Origin: UBA7672 sp041398245
GTDB taxonomy: Bacteria; Pseudomonadota; Alphaproteobacteria; Caulobacterales; Hyphomonadaceae
Assembly (NCBI GenBank): GCA_041398245.1
Contig: JAWKVC010000016.1
Location: 36,849 to 100,848, forward strand
DNA: 64,000 nucleotides
Direction: 5' to 3'
Below the pieces are notes generated by a model. The model did not search any database. It saw only the letters and a program-made list of their open reading frames with translations, and was not told the origin of the DNA. A program made the translations under genes and the position numbers. Positions 34,293-42,825 of the stretch are shown in pieces (the stretch's first letter is position 1; each line of letters opens with the position of its first letter).

Positions 34293-34332
34293 TTATCCTG
34301 CAAAAACTACAAAGTGAGCACCTGCAGGATAA
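34293..34332. repeat. 10-bp inverted repeat downstream of fic
   Basis: TTATCCTGCA (34293-34302) is inverted as TGCAGGATAA (34323-34332), a perfect match with a 20-base spacer. It sits in the 383-bp gap (34171-34553) between fic and the convergent frameshifted gene. No other feature is supported in that gap. Confidence 0.5.
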
Positions 34333-34553
34333 TCGCGTTCGGCAACTTGCGCGGCCGCCAGCCGCGAGGCTTCATACCGCTGCTGGTTGCGTTGCCCTAC
34401 CGGATTGGTGCCCGCTTTGTGATCGAGATGACTCAGGCAATATACGACCTTGATGTTGGCAGTGACCGCATGCACAACCGAGTGACTCCCGTCTGTTTGG
34501 CTGATCTAGACGGACTCGAACGGCAAACCTCTGTCACAGGTCAGCCGCGCTCG

Positions 34554-36637
34554 CTACAGCTGCTGCTCTTCCCCCAGTTCGGCACGATAGAGCCCGGCAG
34601 CCTCGTTCAACAATGCATACGCATCCTGTAACTCAGGGTGCACTGAAATCGCTTTCGCCAGTTCTTCTAAGACGGGAAGGCCGGAACGATAAACGTTCTT
34701 GCTCGGCTCCCACTGACGAGGGAATTCCAATCGGCGTCAAACATCGTAGCGTCACCGAGAATAGCTGAGACCAGCAAAAGGTCGGCATTCGTCCAGTGTT
34801 TGCGCTGGCTGCTTGCCCGGATTGCGGCGCGAACCTGATGTGTGGCTCGGAGGAGTTCACCGTTTGGATCGGCAAGATCGCCCGCCCCCTCCAACAGCCG
34901 AAACGGCGACCAGAAACTGCAGCCGGTTGTAAGTGCTATCGACGTCATAAGCTGTCTCCAGCTCAGCACCGCGTCCATAGAATGCCTTCGCCTCAGAAAG
35001 TCGTCCTACTCGACGGGCCAGTCCTCCCCTTTGCCCATAGCTATCAGCAAGATCATTCGCCAAGAGCTTGCGGTCCGCCTTCGTCAAGCGGAAGTTCACC
35101 TTGCTCCGCCGCTTTTTCACGGCGGGCTAGTTCAGTCTCGAGCAAGGTGATGGCTGTAGCGAGGACGAGATCGGCCTTGCATATCCCTCCCCGTCCCTTT
35201 CTGGCGTTCGCTGCGGGCATCGCCGATAAGTCCCCGAGCGCGCTCAAGAATACCTGGAGATCAGTTTTCAGGCGTCGGCATCAAGCATCCCCGTTAAGCC
35301 GTGGTATAATCCGCGATCTTTGATCTCGACCTGAACGTCGTGGAGGGCCGTCATGATGTTCTTGCGAAGAGCTTACAAAGACCTGTTGCAGCCGCGCCCT
35401 TGGCAACACTCCGACCATCGAGCAGGTACAGCGCCGCTTTCAATCTATCGTGGGCGTTAAACAGCATTTGGCGCGACAGTTCGGGGTTGCGGTGATAGAG
35501 GTATTGCAGGCCTCCGTTCGCACTAATGTCTCGCCCGATCACCGCTATCACCTGATCGAATAGCTCCCGCTCGAGCGTGGCACGAACCCCTGTTCTGTTC
35601 ACCACCGCGCTGCTTTCGGCGGCGGCATAGATGACGTTCTCTCGATTACGTGGTCCACTGATATCATCCTCAATGGCAAGGAAAGCGTCGCGAAACTTTG
35701 TTCCGCCGGCGACTTTGGGTGACATTATAGACAATTGGTTGAAATGCCTTGAGCAAGCGCAACGACGCGTCGGAGCTTGCGAGAGGCGTACGCCCACCGG
35801 ACTTAATGACACAAATGGGAGGAATTCTGATTGACGGCCAATCGCACGCCCAGCTCGAAAAAGACGTTTGGCCGCCAACCCGTCCAGTCTACCAAACACC
35901 GCTCCGCAAACCGGGTCATTTCGTAGATGCGTTCACCGACCAGCAACGGCGAGCGATACTCGGTCACGGGCCTGACCGAATACTCCTTAGGATTTTTTGC
36001 GTCCTTGCTAAGGCTGGCGCGCTTGATGATGCTGCGCAGCTGCGGAAGCGTGTTGGAGAGATAGTCTTCGTTGAACGAGCAAAGCGTGAATGACTCGCTG
36101 GCATTACCGGAGGTATCCTGCGTCCGTCGCTGACCATGCCGTACCGAGTCAAAGACCGGCAAATCGCGGTAGGCGCGAGCGTTCGACTTTATGCCCATCC
36201 AGCCAAGAAACAGGACCTCTGCCAGGTCATTTTCCATACCTGCAGACAGACGAAGGACCAGCAGGTCCTTAATATTGAAGGGCAGCTCGTTCCATTTGGG
36301 GTCTTCTTCGACGATGACAACCGTCAGACCGCGGCGGACGGCTGCTCGGATTCCCAACAGCAACATGAGCGACGGCTGGGTTGTCGCTGCCCATCTTTCG
36401 GCCCAGGTTGGAAGACCGCGATGGGTGCTTTCGGCCAAGGAGTCGTGTCGCAAGACCGACAGCCTCTTGACTGACGACGCAGTCTTCCGCCTGAAGTGGA
36501 ACAGTGATTGGATCAAAGCCGAAGTCATCACGCGATTGCGCAAAGACCAGTGCGTTGTCGACCAAGCTCGGTAGCCACTCCTCACGCGCGTTGGACTTTT
36601 CTTCGGACGAACTCACGACGAGGCAATAGTTCGACAT
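34554..36637 (-). pseudogene. Frameshifted TIR/deoxyribosyltransferase-like protein with repeat-rich C-terminus
   Basis: No single frame is long, but joining frames gives one continuous protein of about 690 residues. It starts MSNYCLVVSSSEEKSN at 36637 and shifts near 36475 to SLAESTHRGLPTWAERW. At the end of that frame lies LVGERIYEMTRFAERCLVDW followed by GWRPNVFFELGVRLAVNQ. The Asp and the NVFFELG string recall TIR-like and nucleoside 2-deoxyribosyltransferase-like folds. Shifts follow near 35830, 35350, 35270, 35060, 34920 and 34690. The C-terminal half has TPR-like helices (DLADSYGQRGGLARRVGRL, SEAKAFYGRGAELETAYD, HWTNADLLLVSAILGDATMF) and ends ALLNEAAGLYRAELGEEQQL before a stop at 34554. 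Few stops occur inside the joined frames, so either indel-only decay or sequencing error is possible. A defence role is inferred. Confidence 0.6.
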
Positions 36638-36638
36638 G

Positions 36639-38037
36639 TTACAAAATGTCGGCTGGTCCGCTCGCTTCGTTTCATCCAGGTTTTCTCTGGCTGGCTTCCA
36701 TATTGGCTCTAGGTCCTTCCACAAAGGTCGCCGTGTGGGGTCATGGGATGGGAGCACTTTCGACCACTTCTCGCGCAGCTTCCGCAGGGAATTTGGAAGC
36801 CCCTCTATCGCGCTTGCCGTCGGGTCCTTCGCGACGATTGGGTCGCGTGGGCCTGCTGGCAATATACGGCGTGTACCGAACCGCAAGATGATATCGGTGA
36901 ATCCCGCCATCGGCGGTGTTGCTCTTTGAAAGGACATCGACAATCGCGGGATCGTTGTTGTCGGGCTTAACTATCTTCGTTCCGTCAGGTAGTTCGATGT
37001 GTTCAAACGCACCATCGATGCGCTTTAGCTGGGAGACAATGACTCGATTGAGGTGCTGCGCCGGGTTCGAACATGTTTTTCCGACACCGGGTCAAACAAC
37101 TCGCCGTTTCTGATGCACGGCCTTGCTGAGCTCAGCCTGAACCGCAGGAAGGTCGAGAGCATTGTATAGGTCGGTCAGCCGCTCTGCGTCAGTGGTCTGA
37201 ATGCCCGCCCTTCTCCCCGGATTCGCCGAATTTTGTCCAGATCATCGGGCTTTAAGGCCGCAACAACATTTTTGAGGACCGCTGCATGATCGAAGTCGGC
37301 AAGACAGAACTGATGAGGTCGGTGAGCGCGCCATCGCCATACCCGGCAATGAGAAGGCGCTGCTCCTCCTTCTTGGCTGCCCAGGCCAATCCGTCGGGCT
37401 GCCAATAGCTATGCTGCCTGAGGTCGTCGGACTCGAGGCCGTAGCCCACTGCCAAAATCACTAGGTCGAACTTCTGCTCGTCGGGAAGAGGCTTCTTTGC
37501 CTCCTTCGATGTTACAAGAACGCCGTCGGCCTGGCTCTTCAGTTTGGTGACTGCGGTATACCGACGTTCATCGACAGCCTCACCAAACTTGCGCGCAACG
37601 GCCGCCCACTCTGTTCGAAGATGCTTAGCGAGATCGTCGGCATTTTGGGCTGACCAGTCGAGCACAGGCAATCCCGCATTGTCGGGCAGCTGGCCGTCAA
37701 TCAGTTCTACGGGCCACTCATAGAGGTGTGGGTGCACCCACCGATGGCTTGCCTCACTCTGCACACTGAGCAAGCTAGCGCTTTGTTCGAAGACAGTGAC
37801 ATTTCCACCGTAGACCAAGGCGCGAGCCGCGGCAGTCAATCCCCCTGCCCCCCCTCCAACAATTGCGACCTGCCGACCACACAGTCCGAAACCGTAGTGC
37901 TGGATAGCGTCGACAAGATTTACCGCGCGAACCTGTTGCGAATAGATCGTGACGCGCCTTGCGTACGCGCCAAGGACAAATATCCGAGACGACCCAGGCA
38001 CGCTCATTAGATCAAGAATACGATCGTACGGCACCAA
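36639..38037 (-). pseudogene. Frameshifted FAD/NAD(P)-binding Rossmann protein
   Basis: The longest intact part (37252-38037) has MSVPGSSRIFVLGAYARRVT, then RQVAIVGGGAGGLTAAARAL, a dinucleotide-binding Rossmann motif near residue 56, then VTVFEQSASLLSVQ and RWVHPHLYEWPVELIDGQ, and FDLVILAVGYG later. A GTG at 38037 with AGAGG upstream is the likely start. After GDGALTDLIS (about 37300) the protein continues in other frames: FCLADFDHAAVLKNVVAALK, LTDLYNALDLPAVQAELSKA, LNRVIVSQLKRIDGAFEHIE, then GFTDIILRFGTRRILPAGPRDP to about 36680. A TAA at 36639-36641 in the third frame lies one base before the ATG of the next gene, so the two genes were probably coupled. The product may be an oxidoreductase or a nucleotide sensor. 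Confidence 0.6.
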
Positions 38038-38328
38038 CCCCTCTTATCCCCAAAGCGTCGCTGCAATCAGCCAAAAGCCGCTTTCATGATGCGGCAACAG
38101 CAATTTTCCGCAAGCGAAACAAGGAAAGTATCTCTCTTCAAACCGGCAAAAGCCGGCTGGAGCCCTCTCGCCACGCTAGTCGTCGCGAAAAGAGGTTCCG
38201 ATCAACCTAGCTACCTGCAGCAAAACCCGGGTAAGTTATGTCGTAGAGGGACAAGCGCTTTCCTGCGCTGTTCCACCTTGAGGTTTTGAGCCAAGCGAGT
38301 TCTGGAACTCATCGCGGTCGTGGGGAAC

Positions 38329-38628
38329 ATGCAGCAGGTATGGATCTCCTTTCCTAGGATCGACCTGAACAGCCAGAAATCGCTTGTCTCCGAGCTAGCG
38401 ACAAAGGTGAAGAGAGCGCTGAAACTGCTGGCAAGGGTCGATCGGTATGCTGTTGTTGACGTGCGTATGACCCGTCATCGACTGGACAATCACTCAATGG
38501 TCCTAGTGATCGTCTGCGAGCCCGAGGTCGAGAAGATTATTAGCGAGCCAGCACGGGAAGCCGCCGCAAAAGTCAACACAAGTCCCCGCATCGAAGTCCT
38601 CCCGTCGACCGCAAGATCGCCAGCCTAG
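38329..38628 (+). CDS. Small hypothetical island protein
   Basis: A 99-residue frame from ATG 38329 (GTG 38320 also possible) encodes a soluble basic protein with alternating helices and strands (SLVSELATKVKRALKLLARV, VVDVRMTRHRLDNHSMVLVIV, EVEKIISEPAREAAAKV), compatible with a small alpha/beta fold. No family is recognised. It is divergent from the Rossmann-protein gene, 291 bp apart, and the space between holds nothing I can support. Codon use is less GC-rich than in the core genes. Confidence 0.5.
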   Translation: MQQVWISFPRIDLNSQKSLVSELATKVKRALKLLARVDRYAVVDVRMTRHRLDNHSMVLVIVCEPEVEKIISEPAREAAAKVNTSPRIEVLPSTARSPA

Positions 38629-38886
38629 ATGTTCGGAATTCCACCCCCGCATCCGTTCGTTGTGACTCACCGCTGTCATGGACTCGAGCGTGGGCCGCTG
38701 GGCCCGAATTGATTTCGAGCGTTGCAGACCCAGCGTCGGTATCCCGCCGGTCACGGGTTGGTTGATGCTTAGGCGGAGACGGCCGAAGCGGACGCCTGAC
38801 CTCTCCATGGCGTTGGTTGGCGGTAGAGAGCACAGGAAATCGGGCCATTCAACGATCCGGATATCCGGCCACCGCGCTGCAGTCTC

Positions 38887-39471
38887 TCAAAAGAACCGCG
38901 ATTTCAGTACAGCCGGCGACAGCCAGTGCTGGCGAGCGCCAACAGGAGGCGAGCCCAGAAGCGGCGATGAAGGGGCCGGCCCGCCAGCAGCGAGCCGGCG
39001 GCCCAGCATCAGGGCAACTGCGATGGCCAGCCCGGTCACGGAGGCGAATAACAGCACCGCGGGGAGCGGCGACCAGCCGAGCCATGCCCCGGCGGCGGCC
39101 ATCAGTTTCGCATCGCCGCGTCCGAGGCCTTCACGGCCACGAAGCCGCCGGTAGGCGCTGGCGACAAGCACAAGGGAGAAATAGCCGGCGGCCGCGCCGA
39201 TCACATGGTCGACCAGCCGGCCCTGTTGTGTGAACGCGACATAGAGAAGTCCGCCCGCGATCATCGGAAGCGTGAGCAGATCCGGCAGGCGATAGCGGTC
39301 GATGTCGATCATCACCGCCCAGGCCAGCGCGAACGCCAGAGGTACGCATGCCGCGGGATGGAGCGTGCTCCACAAAAGTCCGGACACGGCAAGGCTTAAT
39401 CCCAGCACGACAGCCAGCACGGCCTTGGGTCGCGAAAGCGCAAGAGTGGTCGCCAAGGATTCTGCCTGCAT
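38887..39471 (-). CDS. gspO: A24 prepilin peptidase lacking the methyltransferase domain
   Basis: The product has about six membrane segments and the two aspartate motifs of type IV prepilin peptidases: DIDRYRLPD near residue 54 and GLGRGDAKLMAAAGAWLGW near residue 118. It lacks the N-terminal cytoplasmic methyltransferase domain of full GspO/PilD. It could cleave the pseudopilins GspG-GspK encoded downstream. The start at 39471 is uncertain; the frame is open to 39597. Near 38985 another frame gives AGPFIAASGLASCW, which fits the family C-terminus better than the present SSPLLGSPPVG tail, so an indel is possible. It is oriented away from the secretion operon. Confidence 0.75.
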   Translation of the reverse strand: MQAESLATTLALSRPKAVLAVVLGLSLAVSGLLWSTLHPAACVPLAFALAWAVMIDIDRYRLPDLLTLPMIAGGLLYVAFTQQGRLVDHVIGAAAGYFSLVLVASAYRRLRGREGLGRGDAKLMAAAGAWLGWSPLPAVLLFASVTGLAIAVALMLGRRLAAGGPAPSSPLLGSPPVGARQHWLSPAVLKSRFF

Positions 39472-39612
39472 CTTGTTCTGCTTCACGTCCTTATCGCCAG
39501 ACCTGCGTTTACGCGAAGACGTCTGATCATCTCCGTCGATCGATTGATTCCGCGCTGGCGCACTATGGAGGGCTCCCTTCTCGAGAGCTGCTCGCAACCT
39601 TTCGCAAAATAT

Positions 39613-39641
39613 CTGTCACTGAACCGACACCGAACCGTCAA
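39613..39641 (+). promoter_or_regulatory. Pho-box-like triple repeat (distal)
   Basis: Half-sites CTGTCAC, CCGACAC and CCGTCAA recur every 11 bp with 4-base spacers (TGAA, CGAA), the spacing of PhoB direct repeats (CTGTCAT-N4-CTGTCAY). It lies 182 bp before the lipoprotein start. Confidence 0.5.
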
Positions 39642-39724
39642 GGATGTTGCCGCCGGGTTTCAGTCGCATGGATTATCGAGGCCCGCATCAACGCTCCCGA
39701 GCTCTCGCGCCATGCATCCTTAAG

Positions 39725-39742
39725 CTGTCATTAATCCGATAA
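39725..39742 (+). promoter_or_regulatory. Pho-box-like repeat (proximal) with possible -10 element
   Basis: CTGTCAT-TAAT-CCGATAA has one perfect PhoB half-site, an AT-rich 4-base spacer and a weaker second half. A TATGCA about 10 bp downstream (39753-39758) is where the -10 of a PhoB-activated promoter is expected. It lies 80 bp before the lipoprotein start. Confidence 0.5.
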
Positions 39743-39822
39743 GCTCCCCTCCTATGCACTCCCTGACTTTCCAGAAGCGCTCGCTGAAATCGCGGGCGTC
39801 AAACGGGCGAGAAGGGGACTTC

Positions 39823-42744
39823 ATGAAGATGCGTGCATCGCTTCGAACGAGCATACTTGCCTTGGCGCTGGCCTTTGGCGCCTGCTCGCAGGGATCCAGT
39901 ATCGAGTCGCCCGGCGCGACCAACCCCGGCACGGGCGGTGGCGGCGGCGGCGGTGGCGGTGGCGGCGGCAGCGGTGGCGGAACCGCCTCGTGCCCGACCG
40001 GAACGTCGAACCAGGGCGCGCTCGGCGCCAACACGATCTGCCAGCTCTCCGGTGAAATCCTCGCGAACCTCAGCCTGCCGGCGACGCCGAACGTCGTCTA
40101 TCGCATCAATGGCCGGGTCGACATCGGCAAGGACACGGGCGCTGACGGCACAGCGGCGGGCGGCACATCAGCGACGCTGACTGTCGCAGCTGGCGCGACG
40201 CTCTATGGCACGGTCGCCGGCGACATGCTGATCGTCAACCGCGGCAGCCGCATCGTCGCGAACGGCTCGGTGTCGCAGCCAATCATCTTCACGAGCGACA
40301 AGGACATCCTCGGTCAGAACGACCCGACCGTCGCCAACCGCCAGTGGGGCGGCCTCATCCTTCTGGGCAAGGCGCCGATCCGCGGCTGCAACACCGCCGT
40401 CACGTCGGGCACGGTCGCCTGCCAGGACGAGACGGAAGGCGTCACCAACGCCACTGGCCGCGTCGCACTCTTTGGCGGCGCCACGCCGACCGACAGCAGC
40501 GGCAGCCTACAATATGTGCAGATCCGTTATCCTGGCGCGTTCCTCACCTCGGCTGCTGCAGGCGATGACCTCAATGGTCTCACGCTTGGCGGCATCGGTT
40601 CCGGCACAACGATCGATCACATCCAGATCCACAACTCGGGCGATGACGGCATCGAAGTGTTCGGCGGCACTGTCAGCATGAAGCACGTCATCATCACGGG
40701 CGCGCTCGATGACTCGCTGGACTGCGACTACGGCTGGACCGGCAACATGCAGTTCCTCGTCGTCAAGCAGACCGCGATCGTCGGCGGACCGGACGGCCTG
40801 ATGGAATGCTCGAACGCTCCGAAGAACAGCGCGGGCGGCACGCTGCAAACCCGTCCGACGATCTCCAACTACACCTTCGTCGGCCTTCCGACGAGCTCTT
40901 CGGGTTCGTCCCTGAAAGGCGTCGGCATCGACTCGTCCGGCGGCCTGCCGGGCGCCTCGGCCCGCTTCTACAACGGTGTTGTTGTCGGTGCGACGCGCTG
41001 CCTCTCCGTCGTTGAACCGGAAACGGGTTCGGGCCGCGGCAGCACGGATCCGACCAATCCGCCGACGCTCAACCACGTCCTGATGGATTGCATCAACCAG
41101 CCTTCAACGACCACGATCTCGGGCACCTCGGTGTCGGCGGCGTCGATCGTCGCGGCTGGAACAGACGTGGTCACAACGACGCCGAATACGCTGGCAAGCG
41201 TTGTGTTCCCGGGTGCGGCCGAACAGTTCGGTACGCCATTCGATCCGACCACGCTGGGCTCCTTCTTCGAGGCGGGCTCCTATGCAGGCGCCTTCTCGCC
41301 GACGGAAACGCCGGCGACCAACTGGGCTGCGGGCTGGTCGATCCAGCTTCTGCCGCCGGCCGGCTGCCCGTCGGGCACGACCGAAGCTTCGGCCACGCTC
41401 AACGGCCGCAAGCGCTGCGTCATGGCTGGCACCCTTGGACAAGGCGGCGTTCCGGCTTCGGTTCGCCTCACCGCCGGCAACTACTATGAGATCTCCGGAC
41501 GCGTGGACGTCGGCGTCGATCGCGGCGCTGACAACAGCGGCGGTGTCGCGGGCGCGCTCACCATTGATCCGGGCGTAACCCTGTTCGGCACCGACGCGGG
41601 CGACATGCTGATCGTCAACCGCGGCAGCCAGATCCTGGTGAACGGCACGAACTCGGCGCCGGTCATTATGACCTCGCTGGCCGACATCACGCGCACGACG
41701 CCGAACCCCTCGGCCAACCGTGAGTGGGGCGGTCTTATCGTGCTCGGCCGCGCGCCGATCCGCGGCTGCAACACGGCCGTCACCTCGGGTACGGTCGCCT
41801 GCCAGGACGAGACGGAAGGCGTCACCAACGCCACCGGCCGTGTCGCACTCTTCGGCGGCGCAACCGCGAACGACAACAGTGGTCGCCTGACCTATCTGCA
41901 GGTCCGCTACGCTGGCGCGTTCCTTACCTCGGCTGCTGCGGGCGATGACCTCAACGGCATCACGCTCGGCGGCATCGGTTCGGCCACGACGATCGATCGC
42001 GTCCAGGTCCACAACTCGGGCGATGATGGCATCGAAGTGTTCGGCGGCACGGTGAACATGAAGCACGTCATTATCACGGGCGCGCTCGATGACTCGCTGG
42101 ACTGCGACTACGGCTGGACCGGCAACGTGCAATTCCTGATCGTCCGTCAGTCGGCCTTCACCGGCGGACCGGACGGCCTGATGGAATGCTCGAACGCTCC
42201 GAAGAACAGCTCGGGCGGCACGCTGCAGACCCGTCCAACCCTGTCGAACTTCACCTTCATCGGCGTGCCGACCAGCTCCTCGGGATCGAACCTGAAGGGT
42301 ATCGGCATTGACGGAGCGGGCGGTACGCCGGGCGCTTCGGCCCGCCTAGTCAACGGTGTGGTGACGGGCTCAACCCGCTGCCTCTCGGTCACCCAACCGG
42401 AAACCGGTTCGGGCCGTGGAGACGCCGATACCGCCAATCCGGTCACCGCAGACGGGATGCTATTCGATTGCCCAGCGGCCTACAGCGCCGCAGCGACGAC
42501 CATCATCGGCGCGGGAACCAGCAACACCACGGCAACGGCCAACTCGCTCGGTCTCGCCGCGGCGCCCGCCACCGCCCTCGCAAACTTCGTGAACGGCACG
42601 GCGGAAACCACACATGGCTTCATCGATCCGACGACCCTCGGTTCGTCGTTCTTCTCGGCGGCGCCCTATGTCGGTGCGGTTCGGGACTCGAACGACAACT
42701 GGTGGCGCAGCTGGAGCTGCGGCCTGGAAACAGTGACCTGCTGA
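39823..42744 (+). CDS. Large surface/secreted lipoprotein with duplicated beta-helix-like domain
   Basis: The 973-residue product has a lipoprotein signal ending in ALAFGACSQ, a poly-Gly linker (residues about 37-50), and two tandem copies of a domain of roughly 430 residues, beginning near residues 70 and 530. Both copies contain RGCNTAVTSGTVACQDETEG, GDDLNGxTLGGIGS, HNSGDDGIEVFGG, ALDDSLDCDYGWTGN and GGPDGLMECSNAPKNS; the repeating short strands suggest a parallel beta-helix. Conserved Cys residues may form disulfides. Start follows AGGGGACTTC. It precedes a TonB-dependent receptor and the type II secretion genes, so it is a candidate secreted substrate, recalling the Caulobacter secreted lipoprotein ElpS, though homology is not shown here. 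Pho-box-like sites lie upstream. Confidence 0.8.
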   Translation: MKMRASLRTSILALALAFGACSQGSSIESPGATNPGTGGGGGGGGGGGGSGGGTASCPTGTSNQGALGANTICQLSGEILANLSLPATPNVVYRINGRVDIGKDTGADGTAAGGTSATLTVAAGATLYGTVAGDMLIVNRGSRIVANGSVSQPIIFTSDKDILGQNDPTVANRQWGGLILLGKAPIRGCNTAVTSGTVACQDETEGVTNATGRVALFGGATPTDSSGSLQYVQIRYPGAFLTSAAAGDDLNGLTLGGIGSGTTIDHIQIHNSGDDGIEVFGGTVSMKHVIITGALDDSLDCDYGWTGNMQFLVVKQTAIVGGPDGLMECSNAPKNSAGGTLQTRPTISNYTFVGLPTSSSGSSLKGVGIDSSGGLPGASARFYNGVVVGATRCLSVVEPETGSGRGSTDPTNPPTLNHVLMDCINQPSTTTISGTSVSAASIVAAGTDVVTTTPNTLASVVFPGAAEQFGTPFDPTTLGSFFEAGSYAGAFSPTETPATNWAAGWSIQLLPPAGCPSGTTEASATLNGRKRCVMAGTLGQGGVPASVRLTAGNYYEISGRVDVGVDRGADNSGGVAGALTIDPGVTLFGTDAGDMLIVNRGSQILVNGTNSAPVIMTSLADITRTTPNPSANREWGGLIVLGRAPIRGCNTAVTSGTVACQDETEGVTNATGRVALFGGATANDNSGRLTYLQVRYAGAFLTSAAAGDDLNGITLGGIGSATTIDRVQVHNSGDDGIEVFGGTVNMKHVIITGALDDSLDCDYGWTGNVQFLIVRQSAFTGGPDGLMECSNAPKNSSGGTLQTRPTLSNFTFIGVPTSSSGSNLKGIGIDGAGGTPGASARLVNGVVTGSTRCLSVTQPETGSGRGDADTANPVTADGMLFDCPAAYSAAATTIIGAGTSNTTATANSLGLAAAPATALANFVNGTAETTHGFIDPTTLGSSFFSAAPYVGAVRDSNDNWWRSWSCGLETVTC

Positions 42745-42755
42745 TCTCGCAGACG

Positions 42756-42782
42756 GCGGGCGGCGGCAAAACCGCCGCCCGC
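42756..42782 (+). terminator. Perfect 11-bp hairpin between lipoprotein and receptor genes
   Basis: GCGGGCGGCGG pairs with CCGCCGCCCGC around CAAAA, 11 bp after the lipoprotein stop. There is no T-run, so it may stabilise the upstream mRNA or partly stop transcription before the receptor gene. Confidence 0.55.
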
Positions 42783-42825
42783 TTCATCTCATCCGGTCGC
42801 CAATTCCTTTGAAAGTTGAAGACTC

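Noticed and set aside
32680..38886. Search for a direct repeat of the tRNA-His 3' end marking the far island boundary
   Set aside because: No convincing copy of GAGCCGGGGTGGCGGTACCA was seen near 38.6-38.9 kb, so no attachment site is called.
39930..39985. GGC/GGT triplet repeat in the lipoprotein gene
   Set aside because: It encodes a Gly linker within a coding frame and is not treated as an independent repeat element.
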